DNA of 16,254 nucleotides from Oscillospiraceae bacterium (GCA_015068175.1 SVLA01000031.1:1-16254); one strand, 5' to 3'; shown: positions 1-7,418, numbered from the stretch's first letter. Notes: generated by a model from the sequence alone, not told the origin. A program made the numbers and translations.

Positions 1-44
1 GTTTTTTCGAATTTTGAGATGCTTTTTCCACAACTTCGTTGCTG

Positions 45-106
45 CAAAGAAAAAGAAAGAGGTGCTGCCTCTTATGATCCTGTAAAATCATTTTGAGACA
101 GCACCT
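45..106 (-). terminator. Terminator of the tRNA-Thr/tRNA-Tyr operon
   Basis: Read on the minus strand, an 8-bp stem (AGGTGCTG/CAGCACCT, arms at 99-106 and 60-67) begins just after the tRNA-Tyr CCA end. It is extended inward by short pairings, including ATGAT/ATCAT. A T-rich run (TCTTTCTTTTTCTTT) follows. This is the form of a Rho-independent terminator. The remaining bases 1-44 show nothing I can assign. Confidence 0.75.
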
Positions 107-107
107 T

Positions 108-192
108 TGGTGGGGGAGGACGGATTCGAACCATCGAAGCGATACGCAGCAGATTTACAGTCTGTCCCCTTTGGCCACTCGGGAACTCCCCC
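108..192 (-). tRNA. tRNA-Tyr (anticodon GTA)
   Basis: On the minus strand the acceptor arms GGGGGAG (192-186) and CTCCCCC (118-112) pair. They are followed by discriminator A and an encoded CCA (110-108). The anticodon GTA lies at 158-156, in the loop CTGTAAA. The T-arm GGTTCGAATCC is present. The 85-nt length and long variable arm fit a class II bacterial tRNA-Tyr. It is the second gene of a two-tRNA transcript. The spacer to tRNA-Thr (193-283) holds no recognisable gene. Confidence 0.96.
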
Positions 193-283
193 ATATTCAA
201 TTTCGGCTCGGTCCAACCCTCGCCGGCAACGCTCATCCGCGTTGCATTTGAATCTTCGAGTCCTTCGAAGAGGTCCGGCTCGG

Positions 284-359
284 TGGAGCCGGTAGACGGA
301 CTCGAACCCCCGACCTACTGATTACAAATCAGTTGCTCTACCAACTGAGCTATACCGGC
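284..359 (-). tRNA. tRNA-Thr (anticodon TGT)
   Basis: On the minus strand the acceptor arms GCCGGTA and TACCGGC pair. They are followed by discriminator T and an encoded CCA (286-284). The D-arm, the T-arm with GTTCGAGTC, and a 5-bp anticodon stem ACTGA/TCAGT enclose the loop TTTGTAA, giving anticodon TGT (326-324). The 76-nt length is normal. It is the first gene of the transcript, about 20 nt downstream of a consensus promoter. Confidence 0.96.
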
Positions 360-379
360 GCGTCGAACCGAACACGCAC

Positions 380-407
380 ATTATAGCACGGAAAACAAAA
401 TTGTCAA
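380..407 (-). promoter_or_regulatory. Promoter of the tRNA operon
   Basis: On the minus strand a perfect -35 TTGACA (407-402), a 16-bp spacer and a perfect -10 TATAAT (385-380) with an upstream TG (extended -10) lie just before tRNA-Thr. Such strength is expected for stable RNA genes. Confidence 0.9.
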
Positions 408-445
408 GCATTATTTTTGCATTTTACAAATATCTCCTCCGGGCA

Positions 446-474
446 TTGCATTCCCCTTCGGTTTCCTTTATAAT
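446..474 (+). promoter_or_regulatory. Sigma-A promoter of the aldo/keto reductase gene
   Basis: TTGCAT (446-451), a 17-bp spacer and TATAAT (469-474) lie 28 bp before the start codon. The short leader contains AGGAGG at 489-494, seven bases before the ATG at 502. Confidence 0.8.
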
Positions 475-501
475 ATATAAAAAAACCCAGGAGGTTCCAC
501 C

Positions 502-1509
502 ATGGAATACAGAATTTTAGGCAAGACCGGCCTGCGGGTCTCCCGCATGGGCTTCGGCGGCATTCCCATTCAGAAGATCGATGCCCAGCGGACCCGGCAG
601 TTGATGCTGCAGCTTCGGGACGCCGGCGTCAACTACATCGATACCGCCCGGGTCTACACCGTCAGCGAGAGCTTCCTGGGCCAGGCCCTGGAGGGCATCC
701 GGCAGGATTTCATCCTGGCTTCCAAGAGTATGGCCCGGGATCGGGAATCCATGGCCCGGGACATCGACATCAGCCTGGAAAACCTGCGGACGGACCATAT
801 CGAGCTGTATCAGGTCCACAATCCCTCCGCGGCGGATCTGGAGAAGATCTGCGCCCCCGGCGGCGCCCTGGAGGCCCTGCTGGAGGCCAAGGCCGCCGGC
901 AAGATCGGCCACCTGGGCCTGACCGCCCATTCCGCCGCCGTATTTGCCAGGGCCCTGGAGCTGGATTGGGTGGAGACCGTCATGTTCCCCTACAACATCG
1001 TGGAAGACCAGGGCGCGGAGCTGATGGCCCTGGCCCGGGAGAAAAATATCGGCTTCATCGACATGAAACCCCTGGCCGGCGGCGCCATCGACGATGCCCG
1101 GCTGGCTCTGCGCTACTGCTGCAGCAACGACGATGTGACCGTGGTGATCCCCGGCATGGCCGATCCCCGGGAGCTGGAGGAAAATCTGGCCGCCTGCAGC
1201 GACCCTTCCCCCCTCTCTGCTGAGGAGCAGGAAAAGATCGACGCCGTCCGGGCCCAACTGGGCACCGTGTTCTGCCGCCGCTGCAATTACTGCGCCCCCT
1301 GCGCCGTCGGCATTTCCGTGCTGGATATTTTCCTGGCGGAGAGCTACTGGACCCGTTACGGACTGGAGGAATTTGCCAAACGCAAATACAACGGCATGGC
1401 CAAGCACGGCTCCGATTGCATCGGCTGCGGCGTCTGCGAGACCCGCTGTCCCTACCACCTCCCCATCCGGGATATGATGAAAAAAGTCACCAAAATGTTT
1501 GGTAAATAA
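502..1509 (+). CDS. Aldo/keto reductase with C-terminal ferredoxin-like 2[4Fe-4S] domain
   Basis: This 335-residue protein is a cytoplasmic oxidoreductase of the aldo/keto reductase family, expected to reduce a carbonyl with NAD(P)H. The substrate cannot be read from the sequence. The barrel spans about residues 1-240 and keeps the AKR tetrad: D47 (NYIDTA), Y52, K75 (LASKS) and H106 (YQVHN). The tail (about 255-320) has eight cysteines in two sets: C258, C261, C264, C267 and C306, C309, C312, C316 followed by Pro. This is a ferredoxin pattern able to hold two 4Fe-4S clusters, so electrons may come from or go to ferredoxin. The ATG is set by AGGAGG seven bases upstream. The gene is monocistronic, with its own promoter and a shared terminator. 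The Fe-S-bearing AKR subfamily is known in anaerobes but poorly characterised. Confidence 0.93.
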   Translation: MEYRILGKTGLRVSRMGFGGIPIQKIDAQRTRQLMLQLRDAGVNYIDTARVYTVSESFLGQALEGIRQDFILASKSMARDRESMARDIDISLENLRTDHIELYQVHNPSAADLEKICAPGGALEALLEAKAAGKIGHLGLTAHSAAVFARALELDWVETVMFPYNIVEDQGAELMALAREKNIGFIDMKPLAGGAIDDARLALRYCCSNDDVTVVIPGMADPRELEENLAACSDPSPLSAEEQEKIDAVRAQLGTVFCRRCNYCAPCAVGISVLDIFLAESYWTRYGLEEFAKRKYNGMAKHGSDCIGCGVCETRCPYHLPIRDMMKKVTKMFGK

Positions 1510-1510
1510 C

Positions 1511-1550
1511 AAAAACGGAGCGGTTTCTGATGAAACCGCCCCGTTTTTTA
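1511..1550. terminator. Bidirectional terminator between the aldo/keto reductase gene and nagA
   Basis: The stem GCGGTTTC (1520-1527) / GAAACCGC (1532-1539) has the loop TGAT. It is extended by CGG/CCG and A5/T5 after one mismatch. It ends in T6 on the plus strand and T5 on the minus strand, so it can stop both convergent transcripts. The two stop codons are only 47 bp apart. Confidence 0.88.
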
Positions 1551-1556
1551 TTCTTT

Positions 1557-2684
1557 TTACAGTTCTTCGCCGGCCAGGAAGACCCGTTTGCCGGTATAGT
1601 CGCTGCGGCAGACGATAAAGTCCGCATGGAGGCCGGGAGCAATGCTGCCCACCCGGTCCTGGACACCCAGGGCACAAGCAGGATTGTAGCTGGCCGCACG
1701 GACCGCATCCTCCTCCTCAATGCCGAAGAGGATGGCATTGCGCATACAGTCAAACAGATTGGTTGCCGCGCCGGCAATGGTGCCGTCAGCCAATTTGGCC
1801 ACGCCGCCGGACAGGAAGGCGCTCTGGCCGCCGATCTCATACTCGCCCTCGGGCATACCGCAGCAACGCAGAGCATCGGAGATCAGAATCATCCGATGGC
1901 CGCCGAACATGGCAAAGGCCAGCCGGACGGAGGCCGGATGGATATGGTAGCCGTCGCAGATCAGCTCCGCCCGGACCTTGGGGCATTCCACCGCCGCCGG
2001 GATCACGCCGGGGTGCCGGTGGTGGACCGGGGGCATGGCGTTATACAGATGGGTCAGGTGGGTGGCGCCCCGCTCGTAGGCCATCCGGGCGTCCTCGTAG
2101 GCCGCGTCGGTATGGGCCACGGAAACGGTGCAGAGTTTACTGACCTTTTCGATAAATTCCGCCGCGCCGGGCAGTTCCGGTGCCACATCCGCAATGCGGA
2201 TCAGGCCGCCGCAGCCGTCGTAGAGCTTCTTAAAGCCTTCATAATCGGGATTTTTCAGGTAATCCGCATTCTGTGCGCCCTTTTTCTTCACGTTGAAGTA
2301 GGGGCCCTCCATGTGGATGCCCATGAGCCGGGCGTGGCCCGCCGGGGCCTCGTCATAAAGCTGTTTGGCGGTGCCGAAGGCCTTTTCCAGCACGTCATAG
2401 GGCAGCGTCAGGGATGCGGGGGCAAAGGACGTGACGCCGCTGACGGCCAGGTAACGGGCCATTTTTTTCAGGCCCTCATAGTCGCCGTCGGAAAAATCAT
2501 AGCCGGAATTGCCGTGATTGTGGACGTCGATGAGGCCGGGAATCACGGTGGCGCCCCCTAAATCGACAGCATTTTCGGGTACGAATTGGGGCAAAACGGC
2601 ACCAAAACGGCCATTTTTGACCTCAAAAGCGCCCAAATGGAACCTGTGATCCGTGCCGAAAATCCGCGCATTTTTGTAGAACAT
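1557..2684 (-). CDS. nagA: N-acetylglucosamine-6-phosphate deacetylase
   Basis: NagA is a cytoplasmic amidohydrolase. It removes acetate from GlcNAc-6-P to give GlcN-6-P, feeding glycolysis through NagB or wall synthesis. The 375 residues match the family length. Visible motifs are IPGLIDVHNHG (48-58, metal-site histidines 55 and 57), HMEGPYF (124-130, metal ligand E126), H191, HLYNAMP (212-218), LICDGYHIHP (241-250) and the catalytic aspartate in LISD (D270). I chose the ATG at 2684 because AAAGGAG lies 8 bases upstream. An in-frame start 24 bases earlier would overlap the previous gene and lacks a site. It is the last gene of a three-gene operon, 13 bp after the ROK-like gene, whose stop overlaps the nagA ribosome site. 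No nagB is in the window. Confidence 0.95.
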   Translation of the reverse strand: MFYKNARIFGTDHRFHLGAFEVKNGRFGAVLPQFVPENAVDLGGATVIPGLIDVHNHGNSGYDFSDGDYEGLKKMARYLAVSGVTSFAPASLTLPYDVLEKAFGTAKQLYDEAPAGHARLMGIHMEGPYFNVKKKGAQNADYLKNPDYEGFKKLYDGCGGLIRIADVAPELPGAAEFIEKVSKLCTVSVAHTDAAYEDARMAYERGATHLTHLYNAMPPVHHRHPGVIPAAVECPKVRAELICDGYHIHPASVRLAFAMFGGHRMILISDALRCCGMPEGEYEIGGQSAFLSGGVAKLADGTIAGAATNLFDCMRNAILFGIEEEDAVRAASYNPACALGVQDRVGSIAPGLHADFIVCRSDYTGKRVFLAGEEL

Positions 2685-2697
2685 AGGGTTTTCTCCT

Positions 2698-4080
2698 TTA
2701 CTTGCCAATGTCGGGCAAACTGGCGGCGGCCACGGACTGACCCACCCGGCGGGTGTTTTCGTCGGGCAGCATCACCCGGATGCCGGCATACAGTTGGGGG
2801 AATTCATCGGCCAAAACGGCCTGGCAGGTGGCCAGGATCTTTTCGCCGCCCTTGCCGGACATGACCCGGCCCAGGACCATCATATGCTTGATTTCGTAGA
2901 ACCGGCTGTATTGCACCACGGCGTAGGCCAGGTAGATGCCGATGTCACGGAACACCGCCTGGGCCCGGGGATCGTCGGCCTCCATCAGGCCCTGGACCAC
3001 CTTCAGCTTCTCCGCGGGGGACAGGCTTTCGTCCAGTTCAATGCCGGCTCTGGGAGCCAGCTTGATGACCGCATCCTGGGAGAAATACTTGCAGCCCACG
3101 CCGATGTCGGTGGACCATTCGTCCACCAGGGCCTTTTCGCTGAGATCCACGGGGGCGAAGGCCAGCTCGCTGATCCAGCCCAGAACATTCTGGTCCTTAT
3201 CCACATAGCCAACAGCCTCGGAAGTACCCATGGCCAGGCCCATGATGGAGCCGACGCCCATACCCATGGCGCCGGCCAGGGCGGTAACGTCGCCGTCGTT
3301 GGCCACTACGATGGGCACATCACCGATGGCGGCGGCGGCCCGGTCGTAGACGGTCTTCACTTCATCCCAGCGGTCCCGGGGCACACAGTAGAAAATACTG
3401 GAGATCATGGGGGCGTTGCCGATGAACACGCCGGCGGAGGAAACGCCGATGCCGTCCACCCGGGGCATTTTGGAAGCGGCGGTGCGGAAGGACTCCAGGA
3501 TGCCTTCATACTGGTAGGAAGGATCGGGATTCAGCTTGGGATGCCACACCACTTCTTCGGAATAGACCACTTCTCCGTCGATGACCGCAGAGACCTTCCG
3601 GTCGGAGCCGCCGGCATCGAAGCCGATGCGGCAGCCTTCCGTATGGCCGCCGATGGGTTTGGGGGATTCATTGGGGGCGGGGCAGCGGTCCAGGGGCAGA
3701 TCCAGGATCTCCAGGGGCCGCTCGTAGAGCTTGCCGAAGAAATCGTAATCAAAGGCCCGCTCCCCCTCGGGGGTATAGGCCTGCTGCAATTTTTGGGCGA
3801 TATGGCTGCAGCCGCAGACATAGACCCGGAAGCCGCCGATGGACCACAGCAGGAACTTCATATACCGCTCCACAAAGCGGTAATCCGCGGCGGCCATAGC
3901 CTCCGTGCCGTGGATCCGGGCGCGGCGGACGGAAATAAAGCCTTCATTCCGCTCCACCGCAATGGCGATGGGCACTTCAGCACCGGCCTCATAGGCGTTC
4001 ATCCAAACGCCGAAGGGGATAAATTCCGGGTCCAGGGCCGGGATATGCTTCTGGGAATATTCAACACCGAGATAGCGCAT
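2698..4080 (-). CDS. Divergent ROK-like sugar kinase with N-terminal extension
   Basis: This 460-residue protein has an actin-like ATPase (ROK/BadF-type) fold in its C-terminal two thirds. Motifs are a phosphate-1 loop FDAGGSDRK (154-162), a catalytic-aspartate region VVANDGDVTAL (258-268), a phosphate-2-like GTSEAVGYV (285-293), and a glycine-rich GRVMSGKGG (404-412). It probably phosphorylates a sugar; the substrate is unknown. Two things are odd. Residues 1-150 are an extra region I do not recognise. The ROK zinc motif (CxCGxxGCxE) is absent: the matching stretch (about 326-340) keeps one cysteine, C330. An ATG with AGGAG 7 bases upstream sets the start. It lies between nahK (12 bp) and nagA (13 bp), which points to amino-sugar metabolism. 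It could instead be a sugar-sensing protein; no helix-turn-helix is evident. Confidence 0.75.
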   Translation of the reverse strand: MRYLGVEYSQKHIPALDPEFIPFGVWMNAYEAGAEVPIAIAVERNEGFISVRRARIHGTEAMAAADYRFVERYMKFLLWSIGGFRVYVCGCSHIAQKLQQAYTPEGERAFDYDFFGKLYERPLEILDLPLDRCPAPNESPKPIGGHTEGCRIGFDAGGSDRKVSAVIDGEVVYSEEVVWHPKLNPDPSYQYEGILESFRTAASKMPRVDGIGVSSAGVFIGNAPMISSIFYCVPRDRWDEVKTVYDRAAAAIGDVPIVVANDGDVTALAGAMGMGVGSIMGLAMGTSEAVGYVDKDQNVLGWISELAFAPVDLSEKALVDEWSTDIGVGCKYFSQDAVIKLAPRAGIELDESLSPAEKLKVVQGLMEADDPRAQAVFRDIGIYLAYAVVQYSRFYEIKHMMVLGRVMSGKGGEKILATCQAVLADEFPQLYAGIRVMLPDENTRRVGQSVAAASLPDIGK

Positions 4081-4092
4081 AATTTACTCCTG

Positions 4093-5172
4093 TCACTTTC
4101 CGCGGACCTGGGCGGACACTTCCGCCACGATCCGGTTCATTTCGTCCCACTTGGCTTCCATATCCGCCGCCAGCTTGATCTGGGTACGGGCGCGGATCAG
4201 GTTATGCTCGGGGTAGGCGGTCTTGAAATACAGGTCGCCGTCCAGATAGTCCTTCAGGAACCGGACCGCCACTTCCATGGTCATGGTCAGGGCGCCCAGG
4301 GGCAGCATCTGCACTTCCAGATCCGTCAGAGAGGGGGCGGCCTCCAGGTAACCCTGGGTATAGGCCCGGAACCGGTTCAGATCCAGTTCCATCTTCATAT
4401 AATCCGGCTCGTCTTCAGCGGCGGTGGCGGCGCCGAAACGGATGGAATCGCCGAAGTCATGGACGCTGAGACCGGGCATGACGGTGTCCAGGTCCAGCAC
4501 GCACAGACTCTTGCGGGTAGCGCTGTCCAGCAGGACGTTGTTCAGCTTGGTGTCGTTGTGGGTGACCCGCAGGGGCAGGCGGCCGTCCTCCCGCATTTTC
4601 TGGAGCTGGCTCATCTTCTCTTCCCGCTCCAGCAGGAACCACACTTCCTCCCGGACGGTCTTCAGCCGGTCGCAGGCATCGGCTTCCACGCTGGCCCGGA
4701 ACTGGCGGTAACGGTCGATGGTATTGTGGAACTCGGGGATGGTCTCAAAGAGGGTATGGGCGGGGAAATCCGCCAGCATTTCCTGAAAGCGGCCGAAGGC
4801 AATGGCGCTTTCGTAGAAATCCCGGTCGCTCTCCGGCATATCCAGGCAGAAACCGCCCAGATAATCGTAGCAGCGCCAGAATTCGCCCTTCCGGTCCCGG
4901 TGGTAATAAAGGCCGGTATGGGTGGGGATGAAGTGCAGGGCGCCGCGGGGATCTTCTGACCGCTGGCGCAGGTAATCCGTGACGGAAATGATGTTGCCCA
5001 TCAGCCGGATGGGGTCCCGGAATACGTACTTGTTGATCTGCTGCAGAACGTATTTCATGCCGGTATCGGTGGTCAGTCTGTAGGTATGGTTGATATGTCC
5101 GCTGCCAAACTCCACACAACTGATGGGGGTACCATCCAGGCGGAAGGCAAAGGCGGCTTTTTCGATGTTCAT
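4093..5172 (-). CDS. nahK: N-acetylhexosamine 1-kinase-like phosphotransferase
   Basis: This APH/choline-kinase-fold enzyme resembles NahK of Bifidobacterium, which converts GlcNAc or GalNAc plus ATP to the 1-phosphate during mucin and milk-glycan use. The predicted 359 residues match the usual NahK length as I recall it. Motifs are an N-terminal nucleotide loop FGSGHINHTYRL (22-33), the catalytic THNDTKLNNVLLD (204-216, base D207), and the metal-binding LDLDTVMPG (226-234) with HDFGDSIRFGA (238-248). A GTG at 5181 also opens the frame, but it lies inside the sequence AAGAGGTG that serves as ribosome site for the ATG at 5172, so I use that ATG. It is the first gene of the operon. Family membership is secure. 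The precise substrate and the phosphorylated position are inferred from homology. Confidence 0.85.
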   Translation of the reverse strand: MNIEKAAFAFRLDGTPISCVEFGSGHINHTYRLTTDTGMKYVLQQINKYVFRDPIRLMGNIISVTDYLRQRSEDPRGALHFIPTHTGLYYHRDRKGEFWRCYDYLGGFCLDMPESDRDFYESAIAFGRFQEMLADFPAHTLFETIPEFHNTIDRYRQFRASVEADACDRLKTVREEVWFLLEREEKMSQLQKMREDGRLPLRVTHNDTKLNNVLLDSATRKSLCVLDLDTVMPGLSVHDFGDSIRFGAATAAEDEPDYMKMELDLNRFRAYTQGYLEAAPSLTDLEVQMLPLGALTMTMEVAVRFLKDYLDGDLYFKTAYPEHNLIRARTQIKLAADMEAKWDEMNRIVAEVSAQVRGK

Positions 5173-5232
5173 AGGATTCACCTCTTATATATTCTAAGCG
5201 CAAAGTTGTTTTTTATACCATTCCAGTCGAAA

Positions 5233-5261
5233 ATTATAACACAGCTCCATAAAAAAAGCAA
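5233..5261 (-). promoter_or_regulatory. Promoter of the nahK/ROK-like/nagA operon
   Basis: On the minus strand TTGCTT (5261-5256), a 17-bp spacer and TATAAT (5238-5233) lie about 60 bp before the nahK start. No clear catabolite-repression (cre) palindrome is seen near it. Confidence 0.75.
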
Positions 5262-5289
5262 TGTTTATTTCAAACGGTAGGTTTTGGCT

Positions 5290-5700
5290 TCAGGGATGGC
5301 TGTCCCGAAGCAGGTCGGCAATGGTGATCCCTTCGAAAAATTCATCGATCATCTTGTCCAGCCGGTCCCACATGGGCTTGGTTTGGCAGCACTCGCTGCG
5401 GTCGCAGGCGGCCGGACCCTGGGTGGTGCAGGACACGGCGGCCAGGGAGCCTTCCGTCAGCTTCAAAATGGAACCGATGGTATACCCTTCCGGGTCACGG
5501 TTCAGGCGGTAGCCACCGCCTTTGCCATGGACGGCATCCACAAAGCCGGCCTTGGAAAGGACGGTCATGATGGATTCCAGGTATTTCTGGGACATATGCT
5601 CCGCCTCTGCGATCTCTTTCAGAGGCACATATTCATCGCTGTGCCGGGCCAGGTTCACCATGACCCGCAGGGCATAGCGGCCCTTGGTGGATACGATCAT
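5290..5700 (-). CDS. iscR: Rrf2-family Fe-S regulator, IscR-like
   Basis: This 136-residue transcription factor has an N-terminal winged helix typical of Rrf2 proteins (STKGRYALRVMVNLA at 4-18; LKEIAEAEHMSQKYLESIM at 27-45; GKGGGYRL at 59-66). Four cysteines, C91, C99, C104 and C105, follow in the loop where IscR binds a 2Fe-2S cluster. The spacing differs from the three-cysteine C-x5-C-x5-C of E. coli IscR. It probably senses Fe-S status and represses its own operon; two matching palindromes sit at the promoter upstream of iscS. It starts 3 bp after the iscU stop with only a weak GGGGAA site, so translation is probably coupled to iscU. It is the last gene of the operon, whereas in E. coli iscR is first. 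Confidence 0.88.
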   Translation of the reverse strand: MIVSTKGRYALRVMVNLARHSDEYVPLKEIAEAEHMSQKYLESIMTVLSKAGFVDAVHGKGGGYRLNRDPEGYTIGSILKLTEGSLAAVSCTTQGPAACDRSECCQTKPMWDRLDKMIDEFFEGITIADLLRDSHP

Positions 5701-5703
5701 GGC

Positions 5704-6147
5704 TTATTCCCCGTGGACGGCGTTGTGGAGTTCGTCGTGGTCGATCTCCTTGAACTTCTCCGCGTCATAGGGGATGCCGTTCCGGTCGAAATAGTCCTTC
5801 AGGGCATTCTTGATGGCTTCCTCCGCCAGGACGGAGCAATGGAGCTTATGGGCAGGCAGACCGTCCAGGGCCTCCGCCACCGCCTTATTGGTCAGGGCCA
5901 GGGCCTCATGGATGGACTTGCCCTTGATCATTTCCGTGGCCATGGAAGAAGACGCAATGGCGCTGCCGCAGCCAAAGGTCTCGAACTTGCAGTCCACGAT
6001 GATGTCGTTTTCGATCTTCAGGTAGATCTTCATAATATCGCCGCACTTGGCGTTGCCCACTTCGCCCACGCCGTCGGCATTCTCGATGACGCCCACGTTC
6101 CGGGGGTTGGTGAAGTGATCCATAACTTTTTCGCTGTAAAGTGCCAT
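5704..6147 (-). CDS. iscU: Fe-S cluster assembly scaffold, IscU/NifU-N type
   Basis: This 147-residue scaffold holds nascent 2Fe-2S clusters formed from sulfur supplied by IscS, then passes them to target proteins. The three ligand cysteines are in place: C35 (NAKCGD, with D37), C60 (TFGCGSAIASSS) and C104 (LHCSVLAEE). The HscA-binding LPPVK of proteobacterial IscU is LPAHK here (97-101), consistent with Firmicutes generally lacking HscA/HscB. AAGGAG 8-10 bases upstream of the ATG sets the start. It follows iscS after a 63-bp gap that contains a perfect 12-bp hairpin, and overlaps nothing. Confidence 0.95.
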   Translation of the reverse strand: MALYSEKVMDHFTNPRNVGVIENADGVGEVGNAKCGDIMKIYLKIENDIIVDCKFETFGCGSAIASSSMATEMIKGKSIHEALALTNKAVAEALDGLPAHKLHCSVLAEEAIKNALKDYFDRNGIPYDAEKFKEIDHDELHNAVHGE

Positions 6148-6180
6148 AGTTCATGCTCTCCTTATATTCTTTCTGTGCCG

Positions 6181-6207
6181 CTTGGCTCTCCCTCCGGGAG
6201 AGCCAAG
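6181..6207. repeat. Perfect 12-bp inverted repeat between iscS and iscU
   Basis: CTTGGCTCTCCC (6181-6192) and GGGAGAGCCAAG (6196-6207) pair perfectly around a 3-nt loop. It begins 3 bp from the iscS stop codon. No T-run follows on either strand, so it is not a standard terminator. It may tune the iscS:iscU message ratio or be a remnant of a dispersed palindromic element. Confidence 0.85.
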
Positions 6208-6210
6208 GGA

Positions 6211-7398
6211 TCACAAAATATACGTTCTCTTGCCGGTCTGGAGGTCCCGCCAGACAGGGCTGATATTACGCAGGTACTGGACCACCTGGGGGACCACTTC
6301 CAGGATATGATCCACTTCTTCCGCCGTATTGTACGCGCACAAAGACAGACGCAGACTGCCGTGGGCCACGTCATGGACCCGGCCGATGGCCAGCAGCACA
6401 TGGCTGGGATCCAGGCTGCCGGAGGTGCAGGCGGAGCCGGAGGATGCCTGGACACCCTTCATATCCAGCAGCAGCAGGAGGCTTTCGCCTTCGATGCCCT
6501 CGAAGCAGAAGCTGACGTTACCGGGCAGACGGTGGACGGCGTCGCCGTTCAGGGCGCAATGGGGGATGGCGGAAAGGCCGGCGATGAGCCGGTCCCGCAG
6601 AGCGGTAACGTGGGCGGTGTTTTCTTCCATATGGGCCACTGCCTCTTCCAGGGCGGTGACCATGCCGCAGATGCCGGGCAGATTTTCCGTGCCGGCCCGC
6701 TTGCCCCGCTCCTGGGCGCCGCCGTCGATGAGGTTGGACAGCAGGATGCCCCGGCGGCAATACAGCGCGCCCACGCCCTTGGGGCCGTGGAACTTATGGG
6801 CGGACAGACTCAGCATATCGATGTTCTGCTCCTTCACATTGATGGCCAGATGGCCCACGGCCTGGACCGCGTCGGTGTGAAAGGGCACGCCGGCTTCCCT
6901 GCACACCGCGCCGATGGCAGCGATGGGCAGGACAGAACCGATCTCGTTATTGGCGTACATGCAGGTCACCAGGCAGGTATCGGGCCGCAGGGCGCCGCGG
7001 ACCTGGTCGACGGTGACATTGTGGTCGTTCCGCACGTCCAGCAAGGTCACTTCAAAGCCTTCGCCCCGGAGCTTTTCCAGGGTATGGAGAACGGCGTGAT
7101 GCTCAAAAGCGGTGGAAATGATGTGCTTTTTGCCTTTCCGGGCACCGTTGCGGGCGGCGGAGAGGATGGCCTGGTTATCGGCTTCGCTGCCGCCGGAGGT
7201 GAAATAAATCTCCCGGGGTTCGCAGCCCAGAATGGCCGCCAGGCGGGCCCGATGATCCTCCAGCACTTCCTTGGCTTCCTGGCCCACGGAATGGAGGGAA
7301 GAAGGGTTGCCGTAGTATTGCTGGCTGCAGGCGATCATGGCTTCCAATGCGGCGCGGCTGATCTTGGTGGTGGCCGCGTTATCGGCGTATACTTGCAT
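6211..7398 (-). CDS. iscS: Cysteine desulfurase
   Basis: This PLP enzyme of the NifS/IscS class converts cysteine to alanine and passes the sulfur as a persulfide to IscU and other acceptors. The 395 residues show the full set of motifs: DNAATT (6-11), TSGGSEADN (67-75), the H100-H101 pair, NNEIGS (150-155), the PLP lysine K202 in SAHKFHGPKG, RAGTEN (234-239), and the catalytic loop SSGSACTSGS (319-328) with C324. The start used is the ATG at 7398, with AAGGAGG 7 bases upstream; an 18-codon upstream extension of the frame has no ribosome site and runs through the promoter. It is the first gene of iscS-iscU-iscR. The short loop around C324 suggests a housekeeping role in this operon. Confidence 0.96.
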   Translation of the reverse strand: MQVYADNAATTKISRAALEAMIACSQQYYGNPSSLHSVGQEAKEVLEDHRARLAAILGCEPREIYFTSGGSEADNQAILSAARNGARKGKKHIISTAFEHHAVLHTLEKLRGEGFEVTLLDVRNDHNVTVDQVRGALRPDTCLVTCMYANNEIGSVLPIAAIGAVCREAGVPFHTDAVQAVGHLAINVKEQNIDMLSLSAHKFHGPKGVGALYCRRGILLSNLIDGGAQERGKRAGTENLPGICGMVTALEEAVAHMEENTAHVTALRDRLIAGLSAIPHCALNGDAVHRLPGNVSFCFEGIEGESLLLLLDMKGVQASSGSACTSGSLDPSHVLLAIGRVHDVAHGSLRLSLCAYNTAEEVDHILEVVPQVVQYLRNISPVWRDLQTGKRTYIL

Positions 7399-7418
7399 AG
7401 ATGTTCCTCCTTGGGGAA

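Noticed and set aside
107..295. A short open frame over the two tRNA genes
   Set aside because: It lies antisense to both tRNA genes and has no ribosome site. It is explained by tRNA structure.
2794..4959. A 721-codon plus-strand open frame opposite the ROK-like and nahK genes
   Set aside because: It spans two clearly identified minus-strand genes and their junction, has no family motif, and is a by-product of G/C-rich third positions that suppress stop codons on the opposite strand.
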